DNA of 46,433 nt from Robertmurraya korlensis NBRC 107688 (GTDB lineage: Bacteria; Bacillota; Bacilli; Bacillales; Cytobacillaceae). A model generated the notes under the pieces. The model saw only the letters and a program-made list of their open reading frames with translations. It did no database searches and was not told the origin of the DNA. The stretch lies in assembly GCF_001591645.1 (NCBI RefSeq), contig NZ_BCVH01000030.1:1-46433 (forward strand). Reading direction: 5' to 3'. Position 1 is the stretch's first letter. Each line of letters begins with the position of its first letter. Below, piece after piece: positions 33,362 to 40,354 of the stretch. The position numbers were made by a program, and so were the translations under genes.

Positions 33362-33721
33362 CTAACAGCAGCTAGGTCTAAACAGGCAGCAAAGCTCAGG
33401 GGACAGTAGATGATTGATTTCTTCGGTGTTTACTTGATAATAGCTCCACGTACCTTTTGTTTCTTTTGTGATTAAACCAGCATCAAGCAAAATTTTTAAG
33501 TGATACGAAAGCTTGGATTGCGGCATGTCGATCAACTCACTCAAATCACAAACACAGCTCGAATTTTGTTGAACCAAAAGGTGTAAGATGTATAGACGTT
33601 TTTGATCTGCAAGGGCTTTAAACTTTGCTTCGTATGTTTCAAGCGTGCTTTGCAGTGGAATTTCTTGACTAGATGGATGGTCTGTACGAGTAAGGTCCGT
33701 TATCGGAATGAACTTTTTCAC
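33362..33721 (-). CDS. arsR: ArsR-family metalloregulator 1, with C-terminal Cys pairs
   Basis: 119 aa. Winged helix with ALADQKRLYILHLL near residue 36, the As(III) site SSCVCDLSEL near 54 (CxC at the recognition region as in ArsR) and the recognition helix PQSKLSYHLKIL. The C terminus is CCLFRPSCC, giving four more Cys, which is unusual for ArsR. GTG 33721 with AAAGGAG upstream is preferred to the longer frame that begins at 33802, since that would place the operator and ribosome site inside the gene. It heads the minus arm and has two operators upstream, so it should repress itself and the small Cys proteins until As(III) or Sb(III) binds. Confidence 0.88.
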   Translation of the reverse strand: MKKFIPITDLTRTDHPSSQEIPLQSTLETYEAKFKALADQKRLYILHLLVQQNSSCVCDLSELIDMPQSKLSYHLKILLDAGLITKETKGTWSYYQVNTEEINHLLSPELCCLFRPSCC

Positions 33722-33737
33722 TTTCCGTTCTCCTTTA

Positions 33738-33813
33738 ATCAAAAATACTTGATATACTGTATTATAATTCCAGTAGAGGGAAATTGCAACTGATTTAATC
33801 AAAAAAAATTGAT
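33738..33813. promoter_or_regulatory. ArsR1-type operators 3 and 4
   Basis: ATCAA-N6-TTGAT at 33738-33753 and at 33798-33813, 60 bp apart, upstream of ArsR1 on the minus strand and about 40 bp before the promoter of the plus arm. Confidence 0.75.
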
Positions 33814-33850
33814 TTTATTTTGCCTTTACAAAGGCTTTACAAAAAACCTA

Positions 33851-33879
33851 TTGAGCTATACATATAAGTGTATTATTAT
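33851..33879 (+). promoter_or_regulatory. Sigma-A promoter of the plus ars arm
   Basis: TTGAGC (33851-33856) and TATTAT (33874-33879) with a 17-bp spacer, 84 bp before arsR2. The operator-like sequence follows directly. Confidence 0.55.
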
Positions 33880-33905
33880 ATAAGTAATCGATTATATGCT
33901 TATTA
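33880..33905. promoter_or_regulatory. ArsR2-type operator region
   Basis: Contains ATAAGTA, the palindrome TAATCGATTA (33885-33894) and TATATGCTTAT. The two outer pieces recur fused together upstream of arsD (36107-36127), which suggests a common regulator, probably ArsR2. Confidence 0.45.
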
Positions 33906-33962
33906 GTAACAAATATTTGGGAAAGATAAACGTATTCTAATGGCCAATTAGGAGGTGTTTTC

Positions 33963-34313
33963 ATGCAACAGGAATCTGTCATTGAGATTGAAGAAATCGC
34001 TACTGTTTTAAAGCTACTAGGAGATAAAACACGATTAACAATGGTAAAATTATTAGATTCTCATGATTGCTGTGTATGTGAGTTTGTTGAAATGTTTAAA
34101 ACAAGTCAGCCTGCAATTAGCCAGCATGTAAGAAAGCTGAAAGATAAGGGAATTGTTAAGGAATCAAGAAGAGGTCAGTGGATAATTTATTCCTTAAATA
34201 AGGAAAGTGAATATTACCCGTTCTTGAAAAATGTGCTGAAATCTTTACCAGATCAAGGCTACAGATTGGATGAATTAGAAAAACAAGGTTTACGTATTTC
34301 TTGTTGTGATTAA
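33963..34313 (+). CDS. arsR: ArsR-family metalloregulator 2
   Basis: 116 aa. Winged helix with [16 protein letters not shown] near residue 16, the metal site [12 protein letters not shown] near 33 and the recognition helix [12 protein letters not shown] near 49. The tail is RISCCD, again a vicinal Cys pair. It is clearly different from ArsR1 in sequence, and its promoter region holds a different operator type. First gene of arsR-arsB-arsC-arsD-arsA-hesB-phosphatase, with ATG behind AGGAGGTG. Confidence 0.92.
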   Translation: MQQESVIEIEEIATVLKLLGDKTRLTMVKLLDSHDCCVCEFVEMFKTSQPAISQHVRKLKDKGIVKESRRGQWIIYSLNKESEYYPFLKNVLKSLPDQGYRLDELEKQGLRISCCD

Positions 34314-34324
34314 GGAGGTTCATT

Positions 34325-35623
34325 GTGACATCTATTGTTTTAGCATCAGTAATTTTTTTACTGACATTAGTTTTAGTTATTTGGCAGCCAAAGGGGTTGT
34401 CGATTGGTTGGTCCGCTTGTGGTGGGGCAATCCTGGCATTGCTTGTTGGAGTGGTGGATTTTAAAGATGTTCTTGATGTAACAAGCATCGTCTGGAATGC
34501 GACACTAGCATTTATTGCTATTATTATCATTTCTTTAATTTTAGATGAAATTGGTTTCTTTGAGTGGTCGGCACTTCATATGGCTCGTGCCGCAAAAGGA
34601 AACGGTGTTCTCATGTTTGTGTATGTTTCCATTTTAGGGGCAATCGTCGCCGCATTCTTTGCAAATGACGGAGCGGCATTAATTCTCACACCAATCGTCC
34701 TGGCGATGGTTCGAAACTTACAATTTAACGAGGGTATGGTGTTTCCATTTATTATCGCGAGTGGATTTATTGCTGACACCACTTCGTTACCACTTGTCGT
34801 TAGTAACCTGGTGAATATTGTTTCTGCTGACTTTTTTGGCATCGGTTTTGCTGAATTCGCGTCAAGGATGATTGTTCCAAACTTCTTTTCGTTAGCAGCG
34901 AGTATTCTTGTTCTTTATCTATATTTCCGAAAAAGTATTCCTAAATCCTATGACTTCACGCAACTGAAAAAACCGGTCGATGCGATACGTGATCAGAAGA
35001 TGTTCCGTCTCTCTTGGGTTGTGTTAGCGGTTTTACTCATTGGGTATTTTGCGAGTGAGTTTACAGGAATACCTGTTTCGATTGTCGCTGGAATTGTTGC
35101 GATTTTCTTCCTCTTTATGGGCAGAAGAAGTCCAGCTGTCAACACTCGAACCGTTGTAAAAGGCGCACCATGGGCCATTGTCTTTTTCTCCATTGGGATG
35201 TATGTGGTCGTTTACGGTTTACGTAATGTAGGGTTAACCAATTTATTAGCAGACCTGATACAGGTGACCGCTGATCAAGGTTTGTTTGTAGCCACTGTTG
35301 GAATGGGCTTTATTGCTGCCATTTTATCGTCTGTGATGAACAATATGCCTACCGTTATGATTGATGCATTAGCCATTGCTGACACAAATACAACGGGGGT
35401 CATTCGAGAAGCACTTATCTATGCGAATGTAATTGGTTCAGACCTTGGGCCTAAAATTACACCGATAGGGTCCCTTGCTACCCTTTTATGGCTACATGTT
35501 CTATCACAAAAGGGAGTCAAAATTTCATGGGGCACCTATTTTAAAACAGGTATCATTCTAACCATCCCAACATTATTCATTACACTAGTTGGACTCTATA
35601 TTTGGTTACTAATCATTCACTAA
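34325..35623 (+). CDS. arsB: ArsB-type arsenite efflux protein
   Basis: A 432-aa membrane protein of the ArsB/NhaD superfamily with about 12 helices, close to the 429 aa of E. coli ArsB. Recognisable segments are [26 protein letters not shown] near residue 58, [15 protein letters not shown] near 114, [15 protein letters not shown] near 150 and NNMPTVM near 339. The GTG start (34325) follows AAGGAGG, 11 bp after arsR2. It expels As(III), either by itself using the proton gradient or as the channel of the ArsA-driven pump encoded downstream. Confidence 0.93.
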   Translation: MTSIVLASVIFLLTLVLVIWQPKGLSIGWSACGGAILALLVGVVDFKDVLDVTSIVWNATLAFIAIIIISLILDEIGFFEWSALHMARAAKGNGVLMFVYVSILGAIVAAFFANDGAALILTPIVLAMVRNLQFNEGMVFPFIIASGFIADTTSLPLVVSNLVNIVSADFFGIGFAEFASRMIVPNFFSLAASILVLYLYFRKSIPKSYDFTQLKKPVDAIRDQKMFRLSWVVLAVLLIGYFASEFTGIPVSIVAGIVAIFFLFMGRRSPAVNTRTVVKGAPWAIVFFSIGMYVVVYGLRNVGLTNLLADLIQVTADQGLFVATVGMGFIAAILSSVMNNMPTVMIDALAIADTNTTGVIREALIYANVIGSDLGPKITPIGSLATLLWLHVLSQKGVKISWGTYFKTGIILTIPTLFITLVGLYIWLLIIH

Positions 35624-35638
35624 AAGGAGAATCTAATC

Positions 35639-36058
35639 ATGACGAAAAAAACAATCTACTTTTTATGTACTGGAAATTCTTGCAGAAGCCAAATGGCAGA
35701 AGGATGGGCAAAAAAGCACTTAGGTGAAGAGTGGGATGTGAAAAGTGCTGGACTTGAAGCACACGGTTTGAACCCAAATGCAGTAAAGGCGATGCAAGAG
35801 GCAGGAATCGATATATCCAATCAAACTTCAGACACGATTGACCCTGAAATCTTAAATAACGCCGATCTTGTGGTGACACTATGTGGGCACGCAGCAGACC
35901 ATTGCCCAGTAACTCCTCCACATGTAAAGCGTGAGCATTGGGGCTTTGATGACCCGGCTAAAGCAGAGGGAACAGACGAAGAAAAATGGGCATTTTTCCA
36001 ACGTGTTCGTGATGAAATTGGCGATCGAATCAAAACCTTTGCTGATACAGGTAAATAA
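35639..36058 (+). CDS. arsC: Thioredoxin-coupled arsenate reductase ArsC
   Basis: A 139-aa enzyme of the low-molecular-weight phosphatase fold that reduces As(V) to As(III), which ArsB then exports. The P-loop CTGNSCRS begins at Cys 10, and the disulfide-relay Cys pair is at about 82 and 89 ([12 protein letters not shown]), the three-Cys arrangement of the S. aureus pI258 and B. subtilis enzymes. ATG follows AAAAGGAG, 15 bp after arsB. Product electrons come from thioredoxin. Confidence 0.96.
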   Translation: MTKKTIYFLCTGNSCRSQMAEGWAKKHLGEEWDVKSAGLEAHGLNPNAVKAMQEAGIDISNQTSDTIDPEILNNADLVVTLCGHAADHCPVTPPHVKREHWGFDDPAKAEGTDEEKWAFFQRVRDEIGDRIKTFADTGK

Positions 36059-36106
36059 GGTTGAAAACCCGGGGGTGATACCATCTCTGGGATGTTTTCT
36101 ACCTTG

Positions 36107-36127
36107 TATATAAGTATATGCTTATAA
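36107..36127. promoter_or_regulatory. Operator-like palindrome before arsD
   Basis: TATAAG (36109-36114), six bases, then CTTATA (36121-36126). The same TATATAAGTA and TATATGCTTAT pieces occur in the arsR2 promoter region, there set apart by ATCGAT. No strong promoter is visible here. Confidence 0.45.
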
Positions 36128-36147
36128 CGTTAAAAGGAGTGTTTCTA

Positions 36148-36501
36148 ATGACCAAAGTAGAAATCTTTGACCCCGCACTATGCTGTCCCACTGGAGTATG
36201 TGGACCAAGTGTTGATCCGGAATTAACAAGAATGGCCACTTCTATATTTATTTTAGAGAAAAAGGGCTTTGACATTAAAAGGTATAACTTAGCGAGTGAA
36301 CCTGGAAAGTTTGCTGAAAATACGAAAGTAAATCAGTTTTTGCATGAGAAGGGTCCAGACTCTCTACCGATTACGCTAGTAAATGGACAGGTCACTCAAT
36401 CAGGCAGCTATCCATCAAACGAACTTCTTGCACAGTGGTTTGGTATTGAAATGAAAGAATTAGAGAAGAAGAAGGTAACCAATAAAATCAACCTAATTTA
36501 A
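36148..36501 (+). CDS. arsD: ArsD arsenic metallochaperone
   Basis: 117 aa. ArsD binds As(III) in the cytosol and hands it to the ArsA ATPase. The essential Cys residues are seen in ALCCPTGVCGPSVD near residues 11-18, matching Cys12, Cys13 and Cys18 of the plasmid R773 protein. The later ArsD motif DSLPITLVNGQV is also present, while the extra C-terminal Cys pairs of R773 ArsD are missing. The ATG at 36148 follows AAAAGGAG; an earlier in-frame ATG at 36118 lies in the operator and is not used. ArsA starts 21 bp downstream. Confidence 0.93.
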   Translation: MTKVEIFDPALCCPTGVCGPSVDPELTRMATSIFILEKKGFDIKRYNLASEPGKFAENTKVNQFLHEKGPDSLPITLVNGQVTQSGSYPSNELLAQWFGIEMKELEKKKVTNKINLI

Positions 36502-36521
36502 CCGATGGAAGGTGTAAGGTG

Positions 36522-38288
36522 ATGTTCCAACCATTTGATCCAAAAAGTGCTGTTCATACGCCCTATCTGTTTTTTACAGGAAAAGGTGGGGTAGGGAAAA
36601 CGTCAACTGCCTGTGCAACGGCTGTCTCGCTTGCAGATGAAGGGAAGAAGGTTCTACTTGTAAGCACGGATCCTGCTTCAAATCTTCAAGATGTATTAGA
36701 ACTTGAACTTACAAATACTCCAGTAGAAATTCCACAAGTGAAGAATTTATTTGCCTGTAATTTAGACCCTGAACAAGCGGCGAGAGCCTACCGCGAAAAG
36801 GTGGTTGGACCGTATCGTGGGGTATTGCCTGATTCGGTCGTAGCAACGATGGAAGAGCAACTATCCGGGGCATGTACGGTGGAAATTGCGGCATTTGATG
36901 AATTTACTAGTCTTTTAGCTGATCCAGCGATTGTAAATGCCTTTGACCATATCATCTTTGATACGGCTCCTACGGGCCACACGCTTCGGTTGCTTCAATT
37001 GCCGACCGCTTGGAGTGGCTTTTTAGAGGAAAGTACTCATGGTGCCTCCTGTTTAGGTCCACTGTCAGGGCTAGGTGAGAAAAAGGATTTATACGTAAAA
37101 ACGGTTCAATCGTTATCTGATTCAGCTAAGACGATGCTCATTCTTGTTGCTAGACCAGATGAATCCTCTCTATATGAGGCAAATCGGGCAGCAAAGGAAT
37201 TAAAGGACATTGGCATACAAAATCAAGCGTTAATCATCAACGGGATTATGCAAACGTATTTTCCTGATGATAAAATTTCAACGGCTTTTTATAAAAAGCA
37301 AAGAAATGCGGTAAGTCAGTTACCAGACGAGTTAAAGCAAGCGGTCGTTTACTCCTTGCCGTATGTCTCGTATTCTTTAACAGGATTAGATAATTTACGT
37401 TACCTATTGAAGCATTATTCCATTCCACCTGTCCAACCAGTGGGAGAGCGCGAAAAAGGACACAAACTACCAGACTTAGAAAAGCTAGTAAGTGACCTAT
37501 CTGCTCAACAAACCCGCGTCATCTTAACGATGGGAAAAGGGGGAGTAGGGAAAACAACAATCGCCTCTGCCATTGCAGTTGGGTTAGTGGAAAAAGGGCA
37601 TAAAGTACATGTAACAACAACAGACCCAGCTGCCCATTTGGAGTTCGTATTTGATAACCAGGAGTACCCCGATCTAACCATTAGTCGAATTGATCCAAAA
37701 CATGAGGTCGAGAAGTATAAGCAAGAAGTGTTATCGACTGCTGGCAAGGACTTGGATGAAGAAGGTCTTGCTTATTTAGAGGAAGATTTAAATTCTCCTT
37801 GTACAGAGGAGATTGCTGTTTTTCGTGCCTTTGCCAAAGTGGTGGACAGATCGAAGGAAGAAATCGTTGTCATTGATACGGCTCCAACAGGACATACCTT
37901 GCTTTTATTAGATGCGGCACAGTCGTATCATAAAGAGCTTTCTCGATCAACCGGAGAAGTTCCGGAGAGCGTTCAAAAACTTTTACCAAGACTACGAAAT
38001 CATCAAGAAACAGCGGTTGTCATTGTGACGTTAGCGGAAGCAACACCCGTACTAGAAGCACAACGTTTACAAGAGGATTTAAAAAGAGCAGAGATTCTCC
38101 CACAGTGGTGGGTGATTAACCAAAGTTTATATGCAACAGACACAAAGGACCCGGTGTTAAGGGGACGCGCTATAGCAGAAGAACAGTGGATTCAAAAGGT
38201 AGAGGATATATCCTCAAAATGTGCGATCGTTCCACTTATGAATGAAGAGCGCTCAGGTTACGAACACTTAAAAACATTAGTTAAGTAA
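36522..38288 (+). CDS. arsA: ArsA arsenite-stimulated ATPase, two-domain
   Basis: 588 aa in two related halves. P-loops of the deviant Walker type GKGGVGKT occur near residues 21 and 336, and the signature DTAPTGHTLRLL and DTAPTGHTLLLL near 149 and 448. The three As(III)-binding Cys of E. coli ArsA are at matching places: SGACTVEIAAFDE, HGASCLGPL and NSPCTEEIAVF. It powers ArsB and receives As(III) from ArsD. GTG 36519 is also possible; ATG 36522 has better spacing from GGAAGGTG. The next gene starts about 20 bp later. Confidence 0.96.
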   Translation: MFQPFDPKSAVHTPYLFFTGKGGVGKTSTACATAVSLADEGKKVLLVSTDPASNLQDVLELELTNTPVEIPQVKNLFACNLDPEQAARAYREKVVGPYRGVLPDSVVATMEEQLSGACTVEIAAFDEFTSLLADPAIVNAFDHIIFDTAPTGHTLRLLQLPTAWSGFLEESTHGASCLGPLSGLGEKKDLYVKTVQSLSDSAKTMLILVARPDESSLYEANRAAKELKDIGIQNQALIINGIMQTYFPDDKISTAFYKKQRNAVSQLPDELKQAVVYSLPYVSYSLTGLDNLRYLLKHYSIPPVQPVGEREKGHKLPDLEKLVSDLSAQQTRVILTMGKGGVGKTTIASAIAVGLVEKGHKVHVTTTDPAAHLEFVFDNQEYPDLTISRIDPKHEVEKYKQEVLSTAGKDLDEEGLAYLEEDLNSPCTEEIAVFRAFAKVVDRSKEEIVVIDTAPTGHTLLLLDAAQSYHKELSRSTGEVPESVQKLLPRLRNHQETAVVIVTLAEATPVLEAQRLQEDLKRAEILPQWWVINQSLYATDTKDPVLRGRAIAEEQWIQKVEDISSKCAIVPLMNEERSGYEHLKTLVK

Positions 38289-38314
38289 AAGATATAGGAG
38301 AGAGGATGAATACG

Positions 38315-38593
38315 ATGCAAATCACTAATGATGCACGTGATCAATTAAAGCAAGTATTTGCAGATCAAGCGGCCAACGGCATTCGTGTATATTTTGCGGG
38401 CTTTGGCTGAGGACGCCCACAAGTAGGACTGGCTCTGGATGAGCCGGAAGAAAATGATAAAGTAGTAACGATTAATGACATTCAAGTAGCCATTGATCCA
38501 CATATTGAGGATCATATTGGAGATCTTATTTTAGGACTGAACGAAGAGCGAACCGCTTTTGTCCTCGTTGGAAACGAAAGCGATTGTTGCTAA
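38315..38593 (+). CDS. HesB/IscA-like protein with in-frame UGA: candidate selenoprotein
   Basis: A 92-residue frame runs from ATG 38315 (or ATG 38306) to TAA 38591 if the TGA at 38408-38410 is read through as residue 32. Before it: RVYFAGFG; after it: GRPQVGLALDEPEEND; the protein ends ESDCC. This is the small HesB-related family in which Sec, or Cys in other members, sits between GFG and G-P. Reading frame, composition and spacing stay normal on both sides of the TGA. A 7-bp hairpin with loop TGGAT starts 18 nt after it. The gene lies between arsA and a phosphatase gene in one operon. Most likely role is thiol or selenol binding of iron-sulfur or As(III). The alternative is a pseudogene with a nonsense change. 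Confidence 0.75.
38429..38447 (+). promoter_or_regulatory. SECIS-like hairpin after the in-frame UGA
   Basis: CTGGCTC (38429-38435) pairs with GAGCCGG (38441-38447, one G-U) around the loop UGGAU. The loop begins 26 nt after the UGA and has G at its second position, as expected for a bacterial SECIS element read by SelB. Confidence 0.6.
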
Positions 38594-38610
38594 CAGGAGG
38601 AAAAACCCAC

Positions 38611-39039
38611 ATGAGTGAAAAAAACTATCAAGCTTTAATCAAGGATCGAATTTTTATCGGTGGAGCCGACCAAGTCGACGAAGTCATGGAGAATGAAAAG
38701 GTTGATGTAATCTATGATTTGCGTGCGGAGGCTCCAACAGAAGAGTCAAAGTATAACCGAATTCATCAGCCCATTGTTGATGATACTGAACATCAAGAAG
38801 AGTCTGTAAAAAAAGCAATTGATGAAGTGATCTCTTCCTACAATGAGGGAAAGAAAGTGTATTTCCATTGCGGTGGTGGCAGCAATCGTACAGGTACCAT
38901 AGCAATAGGGACATTACTAGCATTGGGGCAAGCAGAACAGCTTGAAAAAGCAGAAGAAATAGCTCAAGGTATTCGCCCGAAAATTAAGGTGAAGCCCGAG
39001 ATGAAGGCAGCTTTGAAAATGATATTTCCAAACGCATAA
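38611..39039 (+). CDS. Dual-specificity/tyrosine-type protein phosphatase family protein
   Basis: 142 aa. The phosphatase loop is FHCGGGSNRTG: Cys 87, five residues, Arg 93 (CX5R). A general-acid Asp candidate is in PIVDDTEHQEE near residue 52. It starts with ATG 38611 behind AGGAGG, 17 bp after the HesB-like stop, and is followed by a terminator, so it is the last gene of the ars operon. Such phosphatase-like proteins recur in Bacillus ars operons, but their part in resistance is not established to my knowledge. Since ArsC itself has a phosphatase fold, oxyanion handling is one option. Confidence 0.83.
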   Translation: MSEKNYQALIKDRIFIGGADQVDEVMENEKVDVIYDLRAEAPTEESKYNRIHQPIVDDTEHQEESVKKAIDEVISSYNEGKKVYFHCGGGSNRTGTIAIGTLLALGQAEQLEKAEEIAQGIRPKIKVKPEMKAALKMIFPNA

Positions 39040-39049
39040 TTGCAAAGAG

Positions 39050-39081
39050 TGCAGCCTGACTAGTAGTCGGCTGCATTTTTT
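39050..39081 (+). terminator. Terminator of the ars operon
   Basis: TGCAGCC (39050-39056) pairs with GGCTGCA (39069-39075), with an inner GAC/GTC, followed by TTTTTTA. Confidence 0.8.
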
Positions 39082-39093
39082 ATGTTTATTAAT

Positions 39094-39111
39094 TTGTGAA
39101 GTTATTCACAA
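39094..39111 (+). promoter_or_regulatory. Rex- or FNR-like operator upstream of doxX
   Basis: TTGTGAAGTTATTCACAA: TTGTGAA and TTCACAA arms around GTTA. It fits the Rex consensus TTGTGAA-N4-TTCACAA fully and also the FNR consensus TGTGA-N6-TCACA. It is 123 bp before the DoxX start. Confidence 0.65.
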
Positions 39112-39233
39112 AAAATCCATAACTTTGTTGCAATAATTTGAACAGTACCTCGAAGTTATGATATTTGAAATTGAGAATGTTAATCTTAGGATATAGAAAT
39201 TATATATTTTATTTTGAAAGGAAGATCAATAAT

Positions 39234-39746
39234 ATGATTAACAAATGGTGGAGAACTAATAAGTTTGCAGCAGGGATTGTGACAGTGATTCGGTTGTATC
39301 TAGGATACGGCTTTTTAACAGCAGGTTGGGGAAAAATAAGCGGAGGGGCATTTGATGCAAGTGGTTTTATTGGAAATGCCATTAAAAATCCAGTGTCAGG
39401 GCCAGATGGAAGTGCCGTGTATGGTGCGTATACTTCATTCCTAGAAAGTGTCGCTTTACCGAATGTAGAGCTATTTAACTTTATGGTTCCGTGGGGCGAA
39501 GTTTTAGTAGGTTTAGGTTTAATTTTAGGTTGCTTAACGACAGCTGCTTCTTTCTTTGGAATGGTTATGAATTTTTCATTTTTATTAGCGGGTACTGTTT
39601 CCCATAACCCTACAGATATCTTAATGGGAGTTTTAATCATTACGGCCGGTGCAAATGCTGGTGTATTCGGACTAGACCGTTACGCATTGCCATATTTACG
39701 TAAGTTAACAAACAAAGGAAAAGAAACTAAAGCAGTAACGAATTAA
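39234..39746 (+). CDS. DoxX-family membrane protein (CatD/MhqP-like)
   Basis: 170 aa with four membrane helices. DoxX marks are VIRLYLGYGFLTAGWGKISGG near residue 15 and FMVPWGEVLVGLGLILGCL near 84. ATG 39234 lies behind AAAGGAAG; the frame extends further upstream but without a ribosome site. Neighbours, an HxlR-type regulator and a CatE-type dioxygenase, match the B. subtilis catD-catE set that detoxifies quinones and catechols, although here the regulator lies between on the other strand. A redox or oxygen-sensing operator lies upstream. Confidence 0.85.
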   Translation: MINKWWRTNKFAAGIVTVIRLYLGYGFLTAGWGKISGGAFDASGFIGNAIKNPVSGPDGSAVYGAYTSFLESVALPNVELFNFMVPWGEVLVGLGLILGCLTTAASFFGMVMNFSFLLAGTVSHNPTDILMGVLIITAGANAGVFGLDRYALPYLRKLTNKGKETKAVTN

Positions 39747-39751
39747 TGAAA

Positions 39752-39786
39752 AAGGGTTGCAATCTTAGGATTGCAGCCCTTTATCT
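39752..39786. terminator. Terminator between doxX-like and hxlR-like genes
   Basis: Arms 39753-39765 and 39770-39782 form about 12 bp with a G-T pair around TTAG. A and T tracts on both sides allow use on both strands. The 55 bp from here to the regulator stop are plain. Confidence 0.75.
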
Positions 39787-39837
39787 CAGTCGAAGCGGTC
39801 CAGTCCATACGTCGCCAAACGGTCAGTTCCGCATTTC

Positions 39838-40140
39838 TTATATCCAATTCTGTGACCAATTTTCTATATCTCTCATAAGAGGCTCCAAGGCTACTCCCTT
39901 ATCAGTTAGTGAATATTCAATTCGAACAGGAGTTTCGGGGAACACTTCACGCTTTACAATACCTTCATTCTCCAGATCCTTTAATCGCTCCGAAAGCACA
40001 CGACCACTTACACCAATGGATGATTCTAGGCTACAAAAGCGCTGTGGGCCACCTAGTAATTGATAAATAATCAAACCCGTCCATCTTTGGCTTAATATAC
40101 TCATCGCCTTTTCAAATCTAGGGCAAATGGATTTATCCAT
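39838..40140 (-). CDS. HxlR-family redox regulator (YodB/CatR-like)
   Basis: A 100-aa winged-helix protein of the MarR/DUF24 (HxlR) family. It opens MDKSICPRFEKAMSILSQRWTG, with a conserved Cys at residue 6, the residue that senses quinones and diamide in YodB and CatR, and continues with FCSLESSIGVSGRVLSERLKDLE as recognition region. ATG 40140 has AAGGAGTG at proper spacing; GTG 40149 is too close. It is divergent from the CatE-type gene and would repress it until the Cys is oxidised or alkylated. Confidence 0.9.
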   Translation of the reverse strand: MDKSICPRFEKAMSILSQRWTGLIIYQLLGGPQRFCSLESSIGVSGRVLSERLKDLENEGIVKREVFPETPVRIEYSLTDKGVALEPLMRDIENWSQNWI

Positions 40141-40241
40141 GACAATCACTCCTTCCTTCTATTATACCCCCCTTTTTTTTATAATTAAATTATTTTTTAT
40201 AAAATACTTACTTGACGTTTGTTTGTTATAAAAATATAATA

Positions 40242-40258
40242 ACTTACATAAAGTAAGT
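40242..40258. promoter_or_regulatory. Likely HxlR-type operator
   Basis: ACTTAC (40242-40247) and GTAAGT (40253-40258) around ATAAA, in the 214-bp region between the divergent regulator and dioxygenase genes. The rest of the region is AT-rich promoter sequence. Confidence 0.45.
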
Positions 40259-40354
40259 AACTATAAATTTAATTTAGATAAACAGTAAATGATAAGGTAA
40301 ATGCCATAGAACATAAGGTGGGGTCAACAAGATATATAAAGGAGAGACTGTAAA

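Noticed and set aside
33722-33802. N-terminal extension of ArsR1 to 146 aa
   Set aside because: It would run through an operator and the ribosome binding site; GTG 33721 fits the family length.
36062-36099. Terminator or attenuator between arsC and arsD
   Set aside because: GAAAAC and GTTTTC arms exist, but the inner pairing is poor and no T run follows.
38315-38593. Calling the TGA-containing HesB-like gene a plain pseudogene
   Set aside because: The TGA replaces exactly the conserved Cys, the rest of the frame is intact, the spacing to both neighbours is normal, and a SECIS-like hairpin follows. A simple nonsense mutation is still possible but fits less well.
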